64,000 nucleotides of DNA from Mesorhizobium prunaredense (GTDB taxonomy: Bacteria; Pseudomonadota; Alphaproteobacteria; Rhizobiales; Rhizobiaceae): contig NZ_FTPD01000017.1 in assembly GCF_900156895.1 (NCBI RefSeq), positions 168,094 to 232,093 on the forward strand, given 5' to 3'. The translations under genes were made by a program, and so were the position numbers. The notes under the pieces were generated by a model. The model was not told the DNA's origin, ran no database searches, and saw only the letters and a program-made list of their open reading frames with translations. Shown here piece after piece: positions 8,844 through 18,240 of this stretch (position 1 is the stretch's first letter; each line of letters begins with the position of its first letter).

Positions 8844-10388
8844 ATGCGCAAATCCACGTTTTCTCAAACGGAGCTGTCGCGGGCGTTCGGTATCGACATG
8901 GCCACGCTTGGAACGGGAAGCGTCGGCATGGGGTTTCATTCGGCAAGGTGGCACCGGGCGTCACATCCGAGCCCCATCGCATGACGAAATCGAGGCCTTC
9001 GTGATCCTATCCGGCGCGGGAATGGTCAGGACCGACCCTGGGGAAATTCGGTCAAAGCCGGCGATGTCCTTCTGGTGGAGCCTTTTGAAGCGCGTGCTGC
9101 ACAACGATCGGGACGAAGATCTAGACTTCGTCGATGTCTATTGGCGCGACAGCAAGGCCGCCCTCGATGTAGCTGCACAGGCCGCGTTTCCGCGCGGGCC
9201 GATCTTCTTTTTCTCCACGCCGCCGACGCCTTATGGCGATCTGCATCTGGGGCATCTTCTGGCCCGTATCTTGGCGCCGACATCTATACGCGTTTCCTGC
9301 GCATGAAAGGGGTCGAAGCCTACCACTTGACTGGAAGCGACGATTACCAGAGCTACGTCGCGGCGCATGCCGATGCCGATCAATCGACGCCCGCAAAGGT
9401 GGCGCGCCACTACGCGGACAAGATTCGCACCACGCTTGCTCTTCTTGACTGCGAGGTCCACAGCTTCCTGCCCAGGATGAGGGATGACGCTTATGGCGAG
9501 TTTCAAGCCGCGTGTTCCCGTAGTCTTCTGAGCAGTACGGCGGTAGATTTGCGCCAGAACCCTGCGCTCTTCGATGCAGTGCAGGCGATCGCCTGTACGA
9601 ACCGGATGTTAGCAACCTCTGCCCCCATTGCGGCGGCTCCGCTGGGGCAACATCTATGAGGAATGCGGCGCGTCAAACCTATGCCACGACTTGGGTGCAG
9701 CCCGGTCTCGTCAGTCGGCCGCGGCGCCGGTGGTCGGCACCGTGCTCCGTGCCGAATTTGCGCTGCAACGATGTTACGACCGTATCGACCGGCATCTAAG
9801 GCGTCGGGAACTCCCGTTCGGATCATGGATCTCTTCGCGCGTCTACGCCAACGCGGCGACTTTTCCGTGCCCATTACCCATCCCTCGAACTGGGGGCTAC
9901 CGGCCGAAGGTTTCCCAAGGCAGGTGATCTGGGTCTGGCCGGAGATGGCTTTCGGTTTTTCTTTACAACATCCAGGCGCTGGCTCACTTGCTTGGCCGTG
10001 ACTGGAATGCGGCCCTGCCCAGCAATGACTGGCAGATTGTACATTTCTTCGGCTTCGATAATTCCTTCTACCACGCGCTACTCTACCCCGCTCTTTATGC
10101 CGAGGTGTTCTCCCAGCGGCGAGACAACTCTACCTCGCTCGCACCCGCACTTCGCTCGCCGTTCAGGCGACCGCAGCCGCGATCCTGGCGCAGACGATCG
10201 CTCCGCTGATGCCCAGATTCGCCAGCACGCTGGCTCAAGGCATCGGTGGCGTGTCAACCGAAACATGGCTGCGGTCCGTCCGCCGGCTTTCGCCCGGCAC
10301 GACCTTTGATCTCGGACCCATGCTGGTGTTCTATTCCAGATTCGACAGTCCTGTTCTCAATGAGGAGAAGCCGGATAGGCGACCCTAA
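8844..10388 (+). pseudogene. Cupin / methionyl-tRNA-synthetase-like fusion (hydrazine synthetase type), multiply frameshifted
   Basis: The ATG at 8844 begins MRKSTFSQTELSRAFGIDM. Reading across frames gives a cupin domain (GVTSEPHR...HDEIEAFVILSGAG, LHNDRDEDLDFVDVYW). It is joined directly to a MetRS-like catalytic domain: IFFFSTPPTPYGDLHLGHL (the HIGH motif), YLGADIYTRFLRMKGVEAYH, LTGSDDYQSYVAAHADAD, a zinc knuckle CPHCGG...ICEECGASN near 9620-9680, then SNWGLPAEGFPRQVIWVW, the segment near FFGFDNSFYHALLYPALY, and an anticodon-domain tail IAPLMPRFASTLAQG ending at 10388. At least six frameshifts break it. Cupin-MetRS fusions such as Spb40 of the s56-p1 pathway join N6-hydroxylysine to an amino acid through an N-N bond. 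A normal MetRS has no N-terminal cupin, so a housekeeping copy is excluded. Confidence 0.85.
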
Positions 10389-11639
10389 TTTTCGACCAAG
10401 GCTGCATGACCATCAAGGCCGACGATTCCGACAATCTCCCTCACTACATCAGCGTGGAAGGCTATCGAACGATAGAGATCAGACTGGCAGAGCTTCGATC
10501 AGCGCATCGGCGATACGCTCACCCGCGCTTTTGAGAACCTCTCGGCCGACAGCTTTCGGCGCTTGCTGTTTTGTGCGGCAAATGTCCCACGGATTCGACT
10601 ACGCTGGCCAGCCTCTTCGGAATCGCGAGATGTCCGTTCTGACCAGCCGTCAAGACCGCCGTGCGGTTTGAGGGGCTGGGTCGGCCTGCCGCGCCGATCT
10701 CGCCCAGATCGCGCGCGACAACGCTCACTTGTCGTCCTCCGTTGCTTGCTTGACCAGGGGTGATAGCTACGCGTCGGCTAACGGAAGCCGTAAACCCGTG
10801 GCGCTTTGAGGGCAGGCGCCGACGCCATCAAACTTGCCATTGCATGTCTGATCACCAATCACCCGCTTCTTGCCGTGCCGCGTTTCCGTAGTTCGAACGC
10901 CTACCTTGCAGGCAATTTCTACCACTCAATGTTGTCACCGACACATGGAGTACGAGTGAGCGCAGTCCATGTCAGCAACGCCCAATCGAGTACCGGTTTG
11001 CCTTTCCGTTTCGATGGCTCGCCCAAGCTGCTCATCCAAGCCAGAATGCCGAACACGCCAACGAGCCCAACAACTCTCACAAATTCCCGATCGTCAATTG
11101 CCAATCGGCGCTGCGCGCGACTCCGCTCCCATGATTAGCCGACGTCTTCTAAATGGTCCTTCAAAATTCAGGTTGGTGTCCGCAACCCAACCCTTACAGA
11201 AGGTAGACGACCGCCGCAAAGCCGCTCGCTCGCTTCGGCGCTGTTGAGGGCGCGCTCGCGAGCGGCTTCGCTACCGCCGAGCTACAGAACCTGTGGACGC
11301 GACCTGTTGATCGCACTAACCCTATGATTTTTCTCGAGAGTTGCTCTCGTGGGGCGACAGGCGGATCCGTCAACTACCCGATACCGTAGTATCAGTGCTT
11401 ACCCGGAAACTATAGAAACAATTCTGTTTTAGCGCATTTTCTGGAGATACCGGCACGGGAGAGCAACGCAACAACGGATAACATTTCGAAGAGATGTTGG
11501 CAGCCGACTCCCCCGCGAAATTCGACCCAGTATTCGTCAGGCCATTCTCATCTTCGATGTCCAATAAAGAGCATTGACCGCGAACCACAAGCCCTTAATC
11601 GCTCTCCTCGTTGAACCACCTAAGTGCAGAGGACCTAAA
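10389..11639. other. Long non-coding or decayed stretch
   Basis: No intact gene is seen. Just after the MetRS remnant the frames hold short protein-like pieces (MTIKADDSDNLPHYISVEGY; FDQRIGDTLTRAFENLSADS) that shift frame, perhaps another lost member of the pathway. At 10919-11104 the minus strand encodes a short hydrophobic peptide (VVGLVGVFGILAWMSS) of unknown origin. An IS-derived repeat is listed separately at 11361-11512. The last 100 bases probably hold the promoter of the aminotransferase gene. Confidence 0.4.
11361..11512 (+). repeat. Diverged repeat, copy 1 (matches 26977-27120)
   Basis: This stretch shares an ordered set of blocks with 26977-27120 in the same orientation: GATCCGTCAACT, GTATC(A/G)GTGCTT(A/G)CCCGG, GAGCAACG(C/T)AACAAC and ACATTT...GAAGAG. 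By eye the two are about 70% alike, with small gaps. The second copy abuts an IstB scrap, so both are probably worn pieces of an IS21-family or related element. Both read, on the minus strand, into a similar peptide ending FR(A/V)STDTT. Confidence 0.55.
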
Positions 11640-12896
11640 ATGAACACTGACGCTTTCACCGCCCATGAGTCCAATGTTCGTCGTTATGGGCGGTCGTTTC
11701 CCACGGTCTTCACGAGGGCAGTTGGGGCGACCATCTGGGACGAGGCGGGTAGCTCATATATCGATTTCCTCGTCGGCTCCGGAGCACTTAATTACGGACA
11801 CAACAACCCGAATATTCTTGCGCCAGCAATTGAATATCTGGCCGGTGAGAACATTCTTCTGTCGCTTGATATGCATACGGCGGCAAAGCGTGACTTCATT
11901 GAAGCGTTTGTGGGCTGGATCCTGAAACCCCGAGGCCTTTCCTACAAAATACAGTTTCCTGGGCCGACCGGCACAAACGCCAACGAAGCGGCGCTGGCGC
12001 TGGCGCGAAAGTATACCGGCCGCTCGAGCGTCATGGCCTTCACAAATGCGTTCCACGGCATGTCTCTCGGCTCTCTGGCAGTGTCGGGTTCGGCTTCAAC
12101 CAGGGAGCTGGGGGGCGTTGCTCGCCACGATGTGATCCGTGTTCCCTATCACGCCTATCCGAGCCAAGATTTCGATTCCGCGGGTTACATCGACTCGGTA
12201 TTGGGCGACCCGGGGAGCGGCATAGAAAAACCTGCCGCAATCATCCTGGAGACCATCCAGGCAGAAGGCGGCATGAACGCCGCATCCGCAGCTTGGCTTA
12301 CTGAAATTCAGCGCATCTGCCGTAAGCACGGCGTTGTTTTCATCGTCGATGACATTCAGGCAGGTTCGGGACGAACGGGCGATTTCTTCTCGTTCGAGTT
12401 CGCCAAAATCGAACCCGACATCGTGACCCTTTCCAAGTCGCTAAGCGGTTCAGGTAGTCCGTTGTCGATTGTTCTTATTCGGCCCGACATCGACATATGG
12501 AATCCCGGAGAACACAGCGGGACATTCAGAGGCAACAATTTCGCCTTCGTGACGGCAGGGGCCATGTGCAAAATGTGGTCGGACACGCAGTTTACTGGGG
12601 GTGTCGAGCGGACAGCCATTAAGCTGCAAACGCACCTCGACCGGCTCGTTGCGAAATTTCCCGAATCCATCGAACAAAAGCGCGGCCGCGGTCTGATGGC
12701 CGGCCTCAAGTGCCGTTCACCGGCAGTTGTCAGCCGCGTGCACGATGTCGCGTTTGAAAATGGCTTGCTGATCGAGTCCTCAGGGCCAAATCGCGACGTC
12801 GTCAAAGTCCTGCCGCCGATAACCATCACTGATGTCGAACTAGATCACGGCATCGCCATTCTTGATCACGCACTTCAGGAGCAACACAATGCCTAA
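11640..12896 (+). CDS. EctB-like class III aminotransferase (diaminobutyrate--2-oxoglutarate type)
   Basis: This 418-residue PLP enzyme resembles EctB and related L-2,4-diaminobutyrate transaminases, which interconvert aspartate semialdehyde and diaminobutyrate using glutamate or 2-oxoglutarate. Visible features are the phosphate-binding GPTGTNANEAA at 108-118, the VDDIQAGSGRTG segment around 236-247 with the cofactor-contacting Asp, and the Schiff-base lysine in LSKSLSG at about 266. A GTFRGNN segment follows, as in EctB. The ATG at 11640 is chosen over the upstream in-frame start at 11574 because it has a GAGGACC ribosome site and the family begins here. No ectA or ectC is nearby, so it does not make ectoine in this locus. 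The downstream oxygenase overlaps it and probably modifies its product. Confidence 0.85.
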   Translation: MNTDAFTAHESNVRRYGRSFPTVFTRAVGATIWDEAGSSYIDFLVGSGALNYGHNNPNILAPAIEYLAGENILLSLDMHTAAKRDFIEAFVGWILKPRGLSYKIQFPGPTGTNANEAALALARKYTGRSSVMAFTNAFHGMSLGSLAVSGSASTRELGGVARHDVIRVPYHAYPSQDFDSAGYIDSVLGDPGSGIEKPAAIILETIQAEGGMNAASAAWLTEIQRICRKHGVVFIVDDIQAGSGRTGDFFSFEFAKIEPDIVTLSKSLSGSGSPLSIVLIRPDIDIWNPGEHSGTFRGNNFAFVTAGAMCKMWSDTQFTGGVERTAIKLQTHLDRLVAKFPESIEQKRGRGLMAGLKCRSPAVVSRVHDVAFENGLLIESSGPNRDVVKVLPPITITDVELDHGIAILDHALQEQHNA

Positions 12897-13728
12897 CCAG
12901 ATATCTCAGTCGCCGGCAATCTCGCCTCTTACGATCAAAGAACGAACCGGCTCGATCAGCACTGCGGAAATCATCTCGGTCCTGAAAGGTGAGATCACGG
13001 CTCTGCACATCAGCCAAGCTTTCAGCACCGAAATAGCCGAGGAGATCACCGCGAAGTTTTTTGGCAGTCCCGGTCTCAACGAGCGGAAAGATGGTGTCCC
13101 TGGACAATATGTCGGCGCATCCCACTACAGGAAGGATGCGGCCACCTATTTCGCGGAGGCAGAAAATGCGCGGCCGCACGTTGACGCCCTTTTTGGCAAT
13201 CTGGTTGACCCGGTCCGAGCATTATTCGAAGCGTTGAAGCGCGAGCTTCACAAACAGGGCATCGAATTGCGGCTGGCCCGTTCAGAACACGGCCAAGCTA
13301 ACGTCTGTCGCGCTCTCAGTTGGTCTGGCAGCGGCACATTTTCTTTGGACCCTCACGACGATGTCGCTCAAGTGTTACGTGCCGGGAACGATTACGAGCT
13401 TTCTGCGGTGGCGCATAACACTGTCGCAGCGCTCAACTTCTACCCCAGCATGTCCGAGGAAGGTGGCAATCTGCGGCTCTGGAGTCACAAGCCGACGGTT
13501 GCCGATCGAAAGTCGCAGGGGGTGGAGACCACGGGCTATCCCTATTCGGCAGCCTATCTCGAGGGCGTACCTTCTCGCGACATCCAGCTCAAGGCCGGGG
13601 ATATCGCCCTGATCGATGGCGGTTTCGTTCATGGGGTCACCGGCCAATCAAGCAACGGAAAGCGCCGCGTGCTGCTGAACAGCTTTTTCGGATTTGCGCG
13701 GCCGGATCTTGTGCTCTGGTGGACCTGA
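12889..13728 (+). CDS. 2-oxoglutarate/Fe(II)-dependent oxygenase
   Basis: This 279-residue protein has the metal triad of the 2OG-Fe(II) superfamily: H156 and D158 in LDPHDDVAQ, H248 in GGFVHGVTG, and a 2-oxoglutarate-binding arginine at 259-260 in NGKRRVLLNSFFGF. The beta-strand HNTVAALNFYP and the LKAGDIALIDGG turn also fit. Its ATG lies eight bases before the end of the aminotransferase, with AGGAG just upstream inside that gene, so the two are translationally coupled and very likely act on one metabolite. By analogy with other aminotransferase-oxygenase pairs it may hydroxylate a free or carrier-bound amino acid. The substrate cannot be read from the sequence. Confidence 0.8.
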   Translation: MPNQISQSPAISPLTIKERTGSISTAEIISVLKGEITALHISQAFSTEIAEEITAKFFGSPGLNERKDGVPGQYVGASHYRKDAATYFAEAENARPHVDALFGNLVDPVRALFEALKRELHKQGIELRLARSEHGQANVCRALSWSGSGTFSLDPHDDVAQVLRAGNDYELSAVAHNTVAALNFYPSMSEEGGNLRLWSHKPTVADRKSQGVETTGYPYSAAYLEGVPSRDIQLKAGDIALIDGGFVHGVTGQSSNGKRRVLLNSFFGFARPDLVLWWT

Positions 13729-14480
13729 CGTTGGCAGCCCCTGACCGGCGATCGGCCGACAGAGCCTGTTTCATAACCTCGCAACGGGAGCCCTTTGATA
13801 GCAGGTTTTGCGGCTTCCCAACTACCGATATCACAAGGAAGCTCTTGCCCGCTTAATGCTGCCTGGGCTCCTTGCGATGGCAATTATCTGGCCGGGTGAC
13901 TGCTTATGCGAGGGTGATAACGATCTTTCTCCTCGCTTGACCGAGGCGCGGAAAGTGCAATGAGCGTTCCTTGCCAGACCTTTCCTGGTATTTATCCGGC
14001 ATCTTCCGCCCCATTGTTTCTGATGCTGGTGGCGGACACTAAGAAGCATGATGCTCAAGTAGCAGAAAAATGTCATTACCGGCATTCACGATTCAATGCC
14101 CGGAGACAACAAGCGCAAGGACATTCTGTCAAAGAAGTCTATTTAAGCCACTAGCAGCCGGAACGCGGGCTCGGAAACAACCACCGTCAATGTAGTTTAA
14201 AACGCTGATGTGCACGCCACGGTGAGACTTTCTCGACAGCGCGCTGCAAGAGATTGATTCTGAAGACGGCGAATGATCATCACTCAGAGGCCGGTCTTAT
14301 ATTGCGCTCGCATGACAGCAGCGAAGCAAAAACTTAATTTCAAAATAACCCAGCCAGTTGGATTGAGATGCTAGAGCTCTAGCCATGCCGGCCTGCTGAG
14401 GACGGCGGCTCCGTCGCCGCACAGCCAGAAGCTTGGTAAGCCGGGAAACACCCATCGCAATTGGTTACGGAGCAGAGCCT
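13729..14480. other. Intergenic stretch upstream of the luxR-type gene
   Basis: No gene is supported. Only short overlapping frames occur on both strands, without ribosome sites or recognisable families. Base composition becomes more AT-rich from about 14150, as expected for a promoter region of the regulator gene. I looked for an obvious tra/lux-box palindrome near the start and did not find a convincing one. Confidence 0.4.
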
Positions 14481-15326
14481 ATGGACCCCCGGCGGATAAC
14501 TGCTGTCTCTCAAATTCAAGGGCTTCCTACCAGAATGTCCGACCGGTTTCTTTCGGCCTCCAGGATGCATTGCCATGACGCTGCGAGCGAGGCGTTTGCA
14601 GTCGAGTTCGGCAGATTTCTCGACCAGACCGATGGCGTTCGAAACCCCGATCGCTTGTTCTGCCTATTATCTACTTTTGCTCTGAATTTTGACTGTCCTT
14701 GGATCGCCTATGGGTGTCTTACGCCAGACAAAAGAGCCCTGAAGCCGGTCCGAGGCGATGCAAAAGTCATGCTGCAGTACCCTGATGAATGGCAGGAGCG
14801 CTATTGTAAAATGAGCTACGAAACAATCGACCCCATCATCAGGACCAGTCGAACGCGCGCATGTGCCTTTCGATGGAGTGAGGTGTACAACGACGCAAGC
14901 ACGACTGACGACGAGCGGCGCTTCTTCGATGAGGCAGCCACATTCGGGATGAACTCGGGCGTCAGCGTTCCATTGCATGACCCCGATGGCAGCTTGGCGA
15001 TCATGAACTTTGCTCAAGCGGGGGAGGGTGAATTTGCAAATAGAACAATCAACTACTTGCAGTTAGCGGCGTTACATTTCCATCTGAGACTCGCGAAGTC
15101 TGCTAACTCGAGCGGAAGCGGCGAGACACCTGCCCTTTCTCCGAGGGAAAAAGAGTGCATCGTGTGGACGGCGAAAGGTAAATCTTCCTGGGAGATAGGG
15201 ATGATTTTAGGTATATCAACAAATACTGTCAATTTTCACATAAAAAACGTGATGCGGAAAACGGACACCGGCAGTCGGACAGCTGCTGCCATAAAAGCGC
15301 TGAGAGCAAGAATTATAGAATTGTAA
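14481..15326 (+). CDS. LuxR-family transcriptional regulator with autoinducer-binding domain
   Basis: This regulator of about 281 residues has an acyl-homoserine-lactone binding domain at roughly 35-205 (WIAYGCL; the conserved D-P in MSYETIDPII; CAFRWSE; FGMNSGVSVPLHDPDGS). A GerE-type helix-turn-helix follows at about 217-281 (LSPREKECIVWTAKGKSSWEIG, then NTVNFHIKNVMRKT). It should bind DNA in response to a diffusible signal. I chose the ATG at 14481 because GGAG sits eight bases upstream; an ATG at 14535 is possible. No luxI-type synthase is found in the window, so it may be a solo receptor. It sits between the EctB-like pair and the IPNS-like oxygenase and could control this block. Confidence 0.85.
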   Translation: MDPRRITAVSQIQGLPTRMSDRFLSASRMHCHDAASEAFAVEFGRFLDQTDGVRNPDRLFCLLSTFALNFDCPWIAYGCLTPDKRALKPVRGDAKVMLQYPDEWQERYCKMSYETIDPIIRTSRTRACAFRWSEVYNDASTTDDERRFFDEAATFGMNSGVSVPLHDPDGSLAIMNFAQAGEGEFANRTINYLQLAALHFHLRLAKSANSSGSGETPALSPREKECIVWTAKGKSSWEIGMILGISTNTVNFHIKNVMRKTDTGSRTAAAIKALRARIIEL

Positions 15327-16124
15327 AGCAAAAGCCTACCTAACACACAGAGGAGCGTAAAGTAACTGTTGGCCGGTTATGTAAAATATCGGCGCGCTTA
15401 CAGCTGATCGTCTTCAAGTCGAGGAGGAATGTGTTGAACGGTAGAGCTGCCATCGCTTCCACTCTGCGTCAAGATTGCTAGCTTCTCGCTGCTCCTGGAA
15501 TGACACCGGCGTGGCTCTTGCAGCGCTTCGCGAGGGGTCTCCTGCGTGTCCGAAAACCTCGGTTGCCCCCGTCTCGGTCAGGAACTCTCGATCCAGTTCC
15601 GATGTCAGGTCCAGATTGCTCGCTAGGCGCGAGACTCGATGAGTTCGAGCCGGTCCTCCGCGTATTTGGCTTAACGGGTCTCCTTCCAAGTCCAGAAAAA
15701 TCACCTGACATAGAAATTAAATTGCGAAGACGAAGATGCCATGATCGAGCAACAAATAATAACAAATTTTATATTGCTGGCGGCAAAAGAATGAGTGAAT
15801 ATAGCGTTGAATATGAACTGAACTAATGGCGCTCAATCATCAGGATTCGTCAGGAACGCTCATGTTGAGATCGAGTGCGATAGTAGCGAGACAGCCGGAA
15901 GGTCGATGCCTGCGTTGTTTCCGAGCAATGTCGGTTTTGATGGGCGGCTCTCGAAAATGTCCGGCCGGATTTTCTGCCAGAATTGGCTCGTGTCATGTGC
16001 CTGAGTTGACACCCGTAAGACCTATTTGGCAGCTACAACATTTGGCCACGAGTGGCGATCGCGCGCCCGCACATGACTACTGAATTTCTGCTCACAAACG
16101 TAAAGCATCAAGGGATGAACGACC
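15327..16124. other. Intergenic stretch, AT-rich in part
   Basis: No gene is supported. A 96-codon minus-strand frame at 15414-15704 has no recognisable domain. The sequence around 15720-15830 is unusually AT-rich for this window. A ribosome site AAGGGATGA precedes the oxygenase start at 16125. Confidence 0.35.
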
Positions 16125-17051
16125 ATGACCACTTTACCACAAATTTCGCTGGCGAAACTGGGAGCCGATGCAACCCAACGTGAAGAGCAACAGCGCTTGC
16201 AAGCGGCCTGCGAGGAGTGCGGTTTTTTCTATCTTGTCGAGCACGGCATTCCGAAGGAACAAATCGTACAAGCCATCGAATCTTCTCGTCGGTTCTTCGC
16301 GTTGCCACAACCGGTAAAGGAACGCTATGATCACGCCTCTCAAGGCTTGTACCCCTCCATCGCCCGTGGCTACAGTCGGTTGAACGGCGAAATCCTACAT
16401 CCTGATGCCGGCCCAGATCCAAAGGAATTCTTCGACCTGGGAATTGATAGTGAAGGCGACCAGCGTCCGTTTGCCGGACGCACGCTCCTCCCGGATGACG
16501 CCTTGGCTCCTGGTTTCGCGCGAAGCCTCCTTGCTTTGCAGGCGACCGTGCTCAGCAGAGTTGTCCCGCAGCTCGGAACGGCGCTTGCCGAACTAGTTGG
16601 TATGAAACAGGGCTGGTTCAGAAGCCATTTCAGCCCGCCAACGCTAGGGCAACGCGTGATCCGGTATCCAGCTCGCAGCGGCATGTGCGCCAAGCACACC
16701 GACGGTGGTTTCTTCACGCTGTTGCTACAAGAGGAACTCCCCACCCGATCATTGCAAGTGTGGTTGCGCGGACGCTGGTTGCCAGTCCCGAGCCTGCCCG
16801 ACAGTCTCGTGGTCAATCTGGGTGACATGCTTCAAGCCTTGAGTGACGACCGCTTCAAAAGTACGCCGCATCAGGTCGCGCACAGTGGTCTCAGTGACCG
16901 AATTTCGCTTCCCTTCTTTATCTATCCGGACATCGACGCTCACCTAACGTCGCAGCAAGGGCGGCATTTCAGCGTAGCGGAAATGATGCTGCGCAATTAC
17001 GAGTCAGTCGAAGCCGGGAATGGCGCCGGACGGGCGCGAGAATTGCAGTAG
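16125..17051 (+). CDS. Isopenicillin-N-synthase-like 2OG-Fe(II) dioxygenase
   Basis: This 308-residue soluble oxygenase starts MTTLPQISLAKLG and keeps the N-terminal DIOX_N features (CGFFYLVEHGIP, SSRRFFALP, RGYSRLNGE). The catalytic jelly roll has H191 and D193 in CAKHTDGGFFTLL, H249 in KSTPHQVAHSG, and the R-x-S 2-oxoglutarate anchor at R259-S261 (DRISLPFFIYPD). The length and motifs match the IPNS/ACC-oxidase/gibberellin-oxidase superfamily, which in bacteria hydroxylates or desaturates small molecules. The substrate is unknown. It is alone in its transcription unit, downstream of the LuxR-type gene. Confidence 0.87.
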   Translation: MTTLPQISLAKLGADATQREEQQRLQAACEECGFFYLVEHGIPKEQIVQAIESSRRFFALPQPVKERYDHASQGLYPSIARGYSRLNGEILHPDAGPDPKEFFDLGIDSEGDQRPFAGRTLLPDDALAPGFARSLLALQATVLSRVVPQLGTALAELVGMKQGWFRSHFSPPTLGQRVIRYPARSGMCAKHTDGGFFTLLLQEELPTRSLQVWLRGRWLPVPSLPDSLVVNLGDMLQALSDDRFKSTPHQVAHSGLSDRISLPFFIYPDIDAHLTSQQGRHFSVAEMMLRNYESVEAGNGAGRARELQ

Positions 17052-17616
17052 GTGTCCCGGTTTTCTCAGGGTGCGCAAACTATCGTGACGACGCCGTGCG
17101 CCTCGGCTGATGCGCAGCAAGCTGCCAATCTAAGTCGTCCCGCGTCGCCTGTGTGGCGCGGCGATGATGCCTCCAAGGATGAAGGCGCTGATGCTGTGAA
17201 TTGTGCGGCACGAGCACACGCGACATCCAGGCAAAAGCGGACCGCTTAGTCATGCCGCCAAGGCAAAGGCGATGAATTCCGGATTTAGAACGCGGAGCGA
17301 GCAGTCCGGGATGCACCGAGATGATCGGCACCAAAGGAGTATTTCTCTGGCCGCCCTGGGAGCGCGAGCGAGTGTACTCGCGGGCCTTTAGGGGTCGCGG
17401 AACCGCCGAAGGCTTCGCCTCTAGAATCTGGTGCGTGACCGGCAGGCAGACTTCATTTCCAAGGCCCCCGCGCCTGACGCCGACGCTGGCCGTTTCTACT
17501 CATATTCCTTGTGGTGCTAGTCTGGCCTGTCAGGTAATCGACCTTAAAGCGACAAGTTTGTTTGGGCTTTGACGGCGAGTAATTTGATCCTGAATGTCGA
17601 GGACTCGGAAACGATC
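17052..17616. other. Intergenic stretch without a supported gene
   Basis: Short frames on both strands lack family features. The open frame that holds the DUF2267 gene extends back to 17569, but its first 16 codons show no conservation that I recognise. Confidence 0.35.
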
Positions 17617-18036
17617 ATGTACGTTAGTCGCGATCTAAACTATTCCTTGCAGGCAACTCAGGATTGGATCAGCGATCTGGCGTGGAGACTTCAATGGCAT
17701 GATCGCGAGCGGGTTTTCCGAGCCCTGATTGCGACGCTGCACGCCTTGCGCGACTGCCTGGATCGCGACGAGGCCGTATACATGGGCGCGCAGCTGCCAG
17801 CCGTACTACGCGGCTTTTACTACGAGGGTTGGCACCCCGGCCGCTGCGCCATAGCCAGAAACCGGAATTCGTTTCTCGATCGGATCCACGACGGCGTCCA
17901 GCGCGACCCGGCAGTGGAACCGGAAGAGGTCGCCCGCTCGGTCCTAGGCCAATTGGCGGACCGTTTGTCTGCAGCAGAGATCGAAGAGGCCAAGGCTGCA
18001 ACTCCGAGAGTTCTGCATGACCTTTGGCCAACCTGA
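17617..18036 (+). CDS. DUF2267 domain protein
   Basis: This 139-residue protein consists of one DUF2267 domain. It has the helix SLQATQDWISDLAWRLQWHD, the core RVFRALIATLHALRDCLDRDEAVYMGAQLPAVLRG (cited in part), the signature FYYEGWHP, and the tail VARSVLGQLADRLSAAEIEEAK ending in LHDLWPT. The function of the family is unknown; it is common in rhizobia and often found in stress-related settings. The start at 17617 (MYVSRDLNYS) is chosen because the family begins about there; a start at 17569 would add 16 unconserved residues. The neighbouring IS110 scrap suggests that its surroundings were rearranged. Confidence 0.8.
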   Translation: MYVSRDLNYSLQATQDWISDLAWRLQWHDRERVFRALIATLHALRDCLDRDEAVYMGAQLPAVLRGFYYEGWHPGRCAIARNRNSFLDRIHDGVQRDPAVEPEEVARSVLGQLADRLSAAEIEEAKAATPRVLHDLWPT

Positions 18037-18049
18037 GAGACTTGTGCCC

Positions 18050-18240
18050 TATCAGCGTATACGCGAAGCCAATGTACCTCGGCATCCTGGCGATCCGTCT
18101 TGACCGGGATCGCCTTGAGCGCTCCTTTCACTTGTCGGGTTTCCATGAGCACGACTCGAAGTCGCCCAACCATCATCATTGCCAAGGCTGACGGTATTGC
18201 GGAGTGCCTCTGGTTCACTTGAACCTGAGCCCTCCACGAT
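18050..18240 (-). pseudogene. IS110-family transposase fragment
   Basis: The minus strand reads PSALAMMMVGRLRVVLMETR, then QVKGALKAIPVKTDRQDAE and a broken WLRVYADRAQV. This matches the N-terminal DEDD-type catalytic region of IS110 transposases (the segment usually reads METRQVK...VKTDRxDA). Only about 60 residues remain, with no ends or downstream domain. It is a scrap from an old insertion. Confidence 0.65.

Noticed and set aside
8844..10388. Housekeeping methionyl-tRNA synthetase gene
   Set aside because: It carries an N-terminal cupin domain and many frameshifts. An essential synthetase could not be in this state.
11640..12896. Ectoine biosynthesis (ectB)
   Set aside because: No ectA, ectC or ectD partner is adjacent; the coupled gene is a different type of oxygenase.
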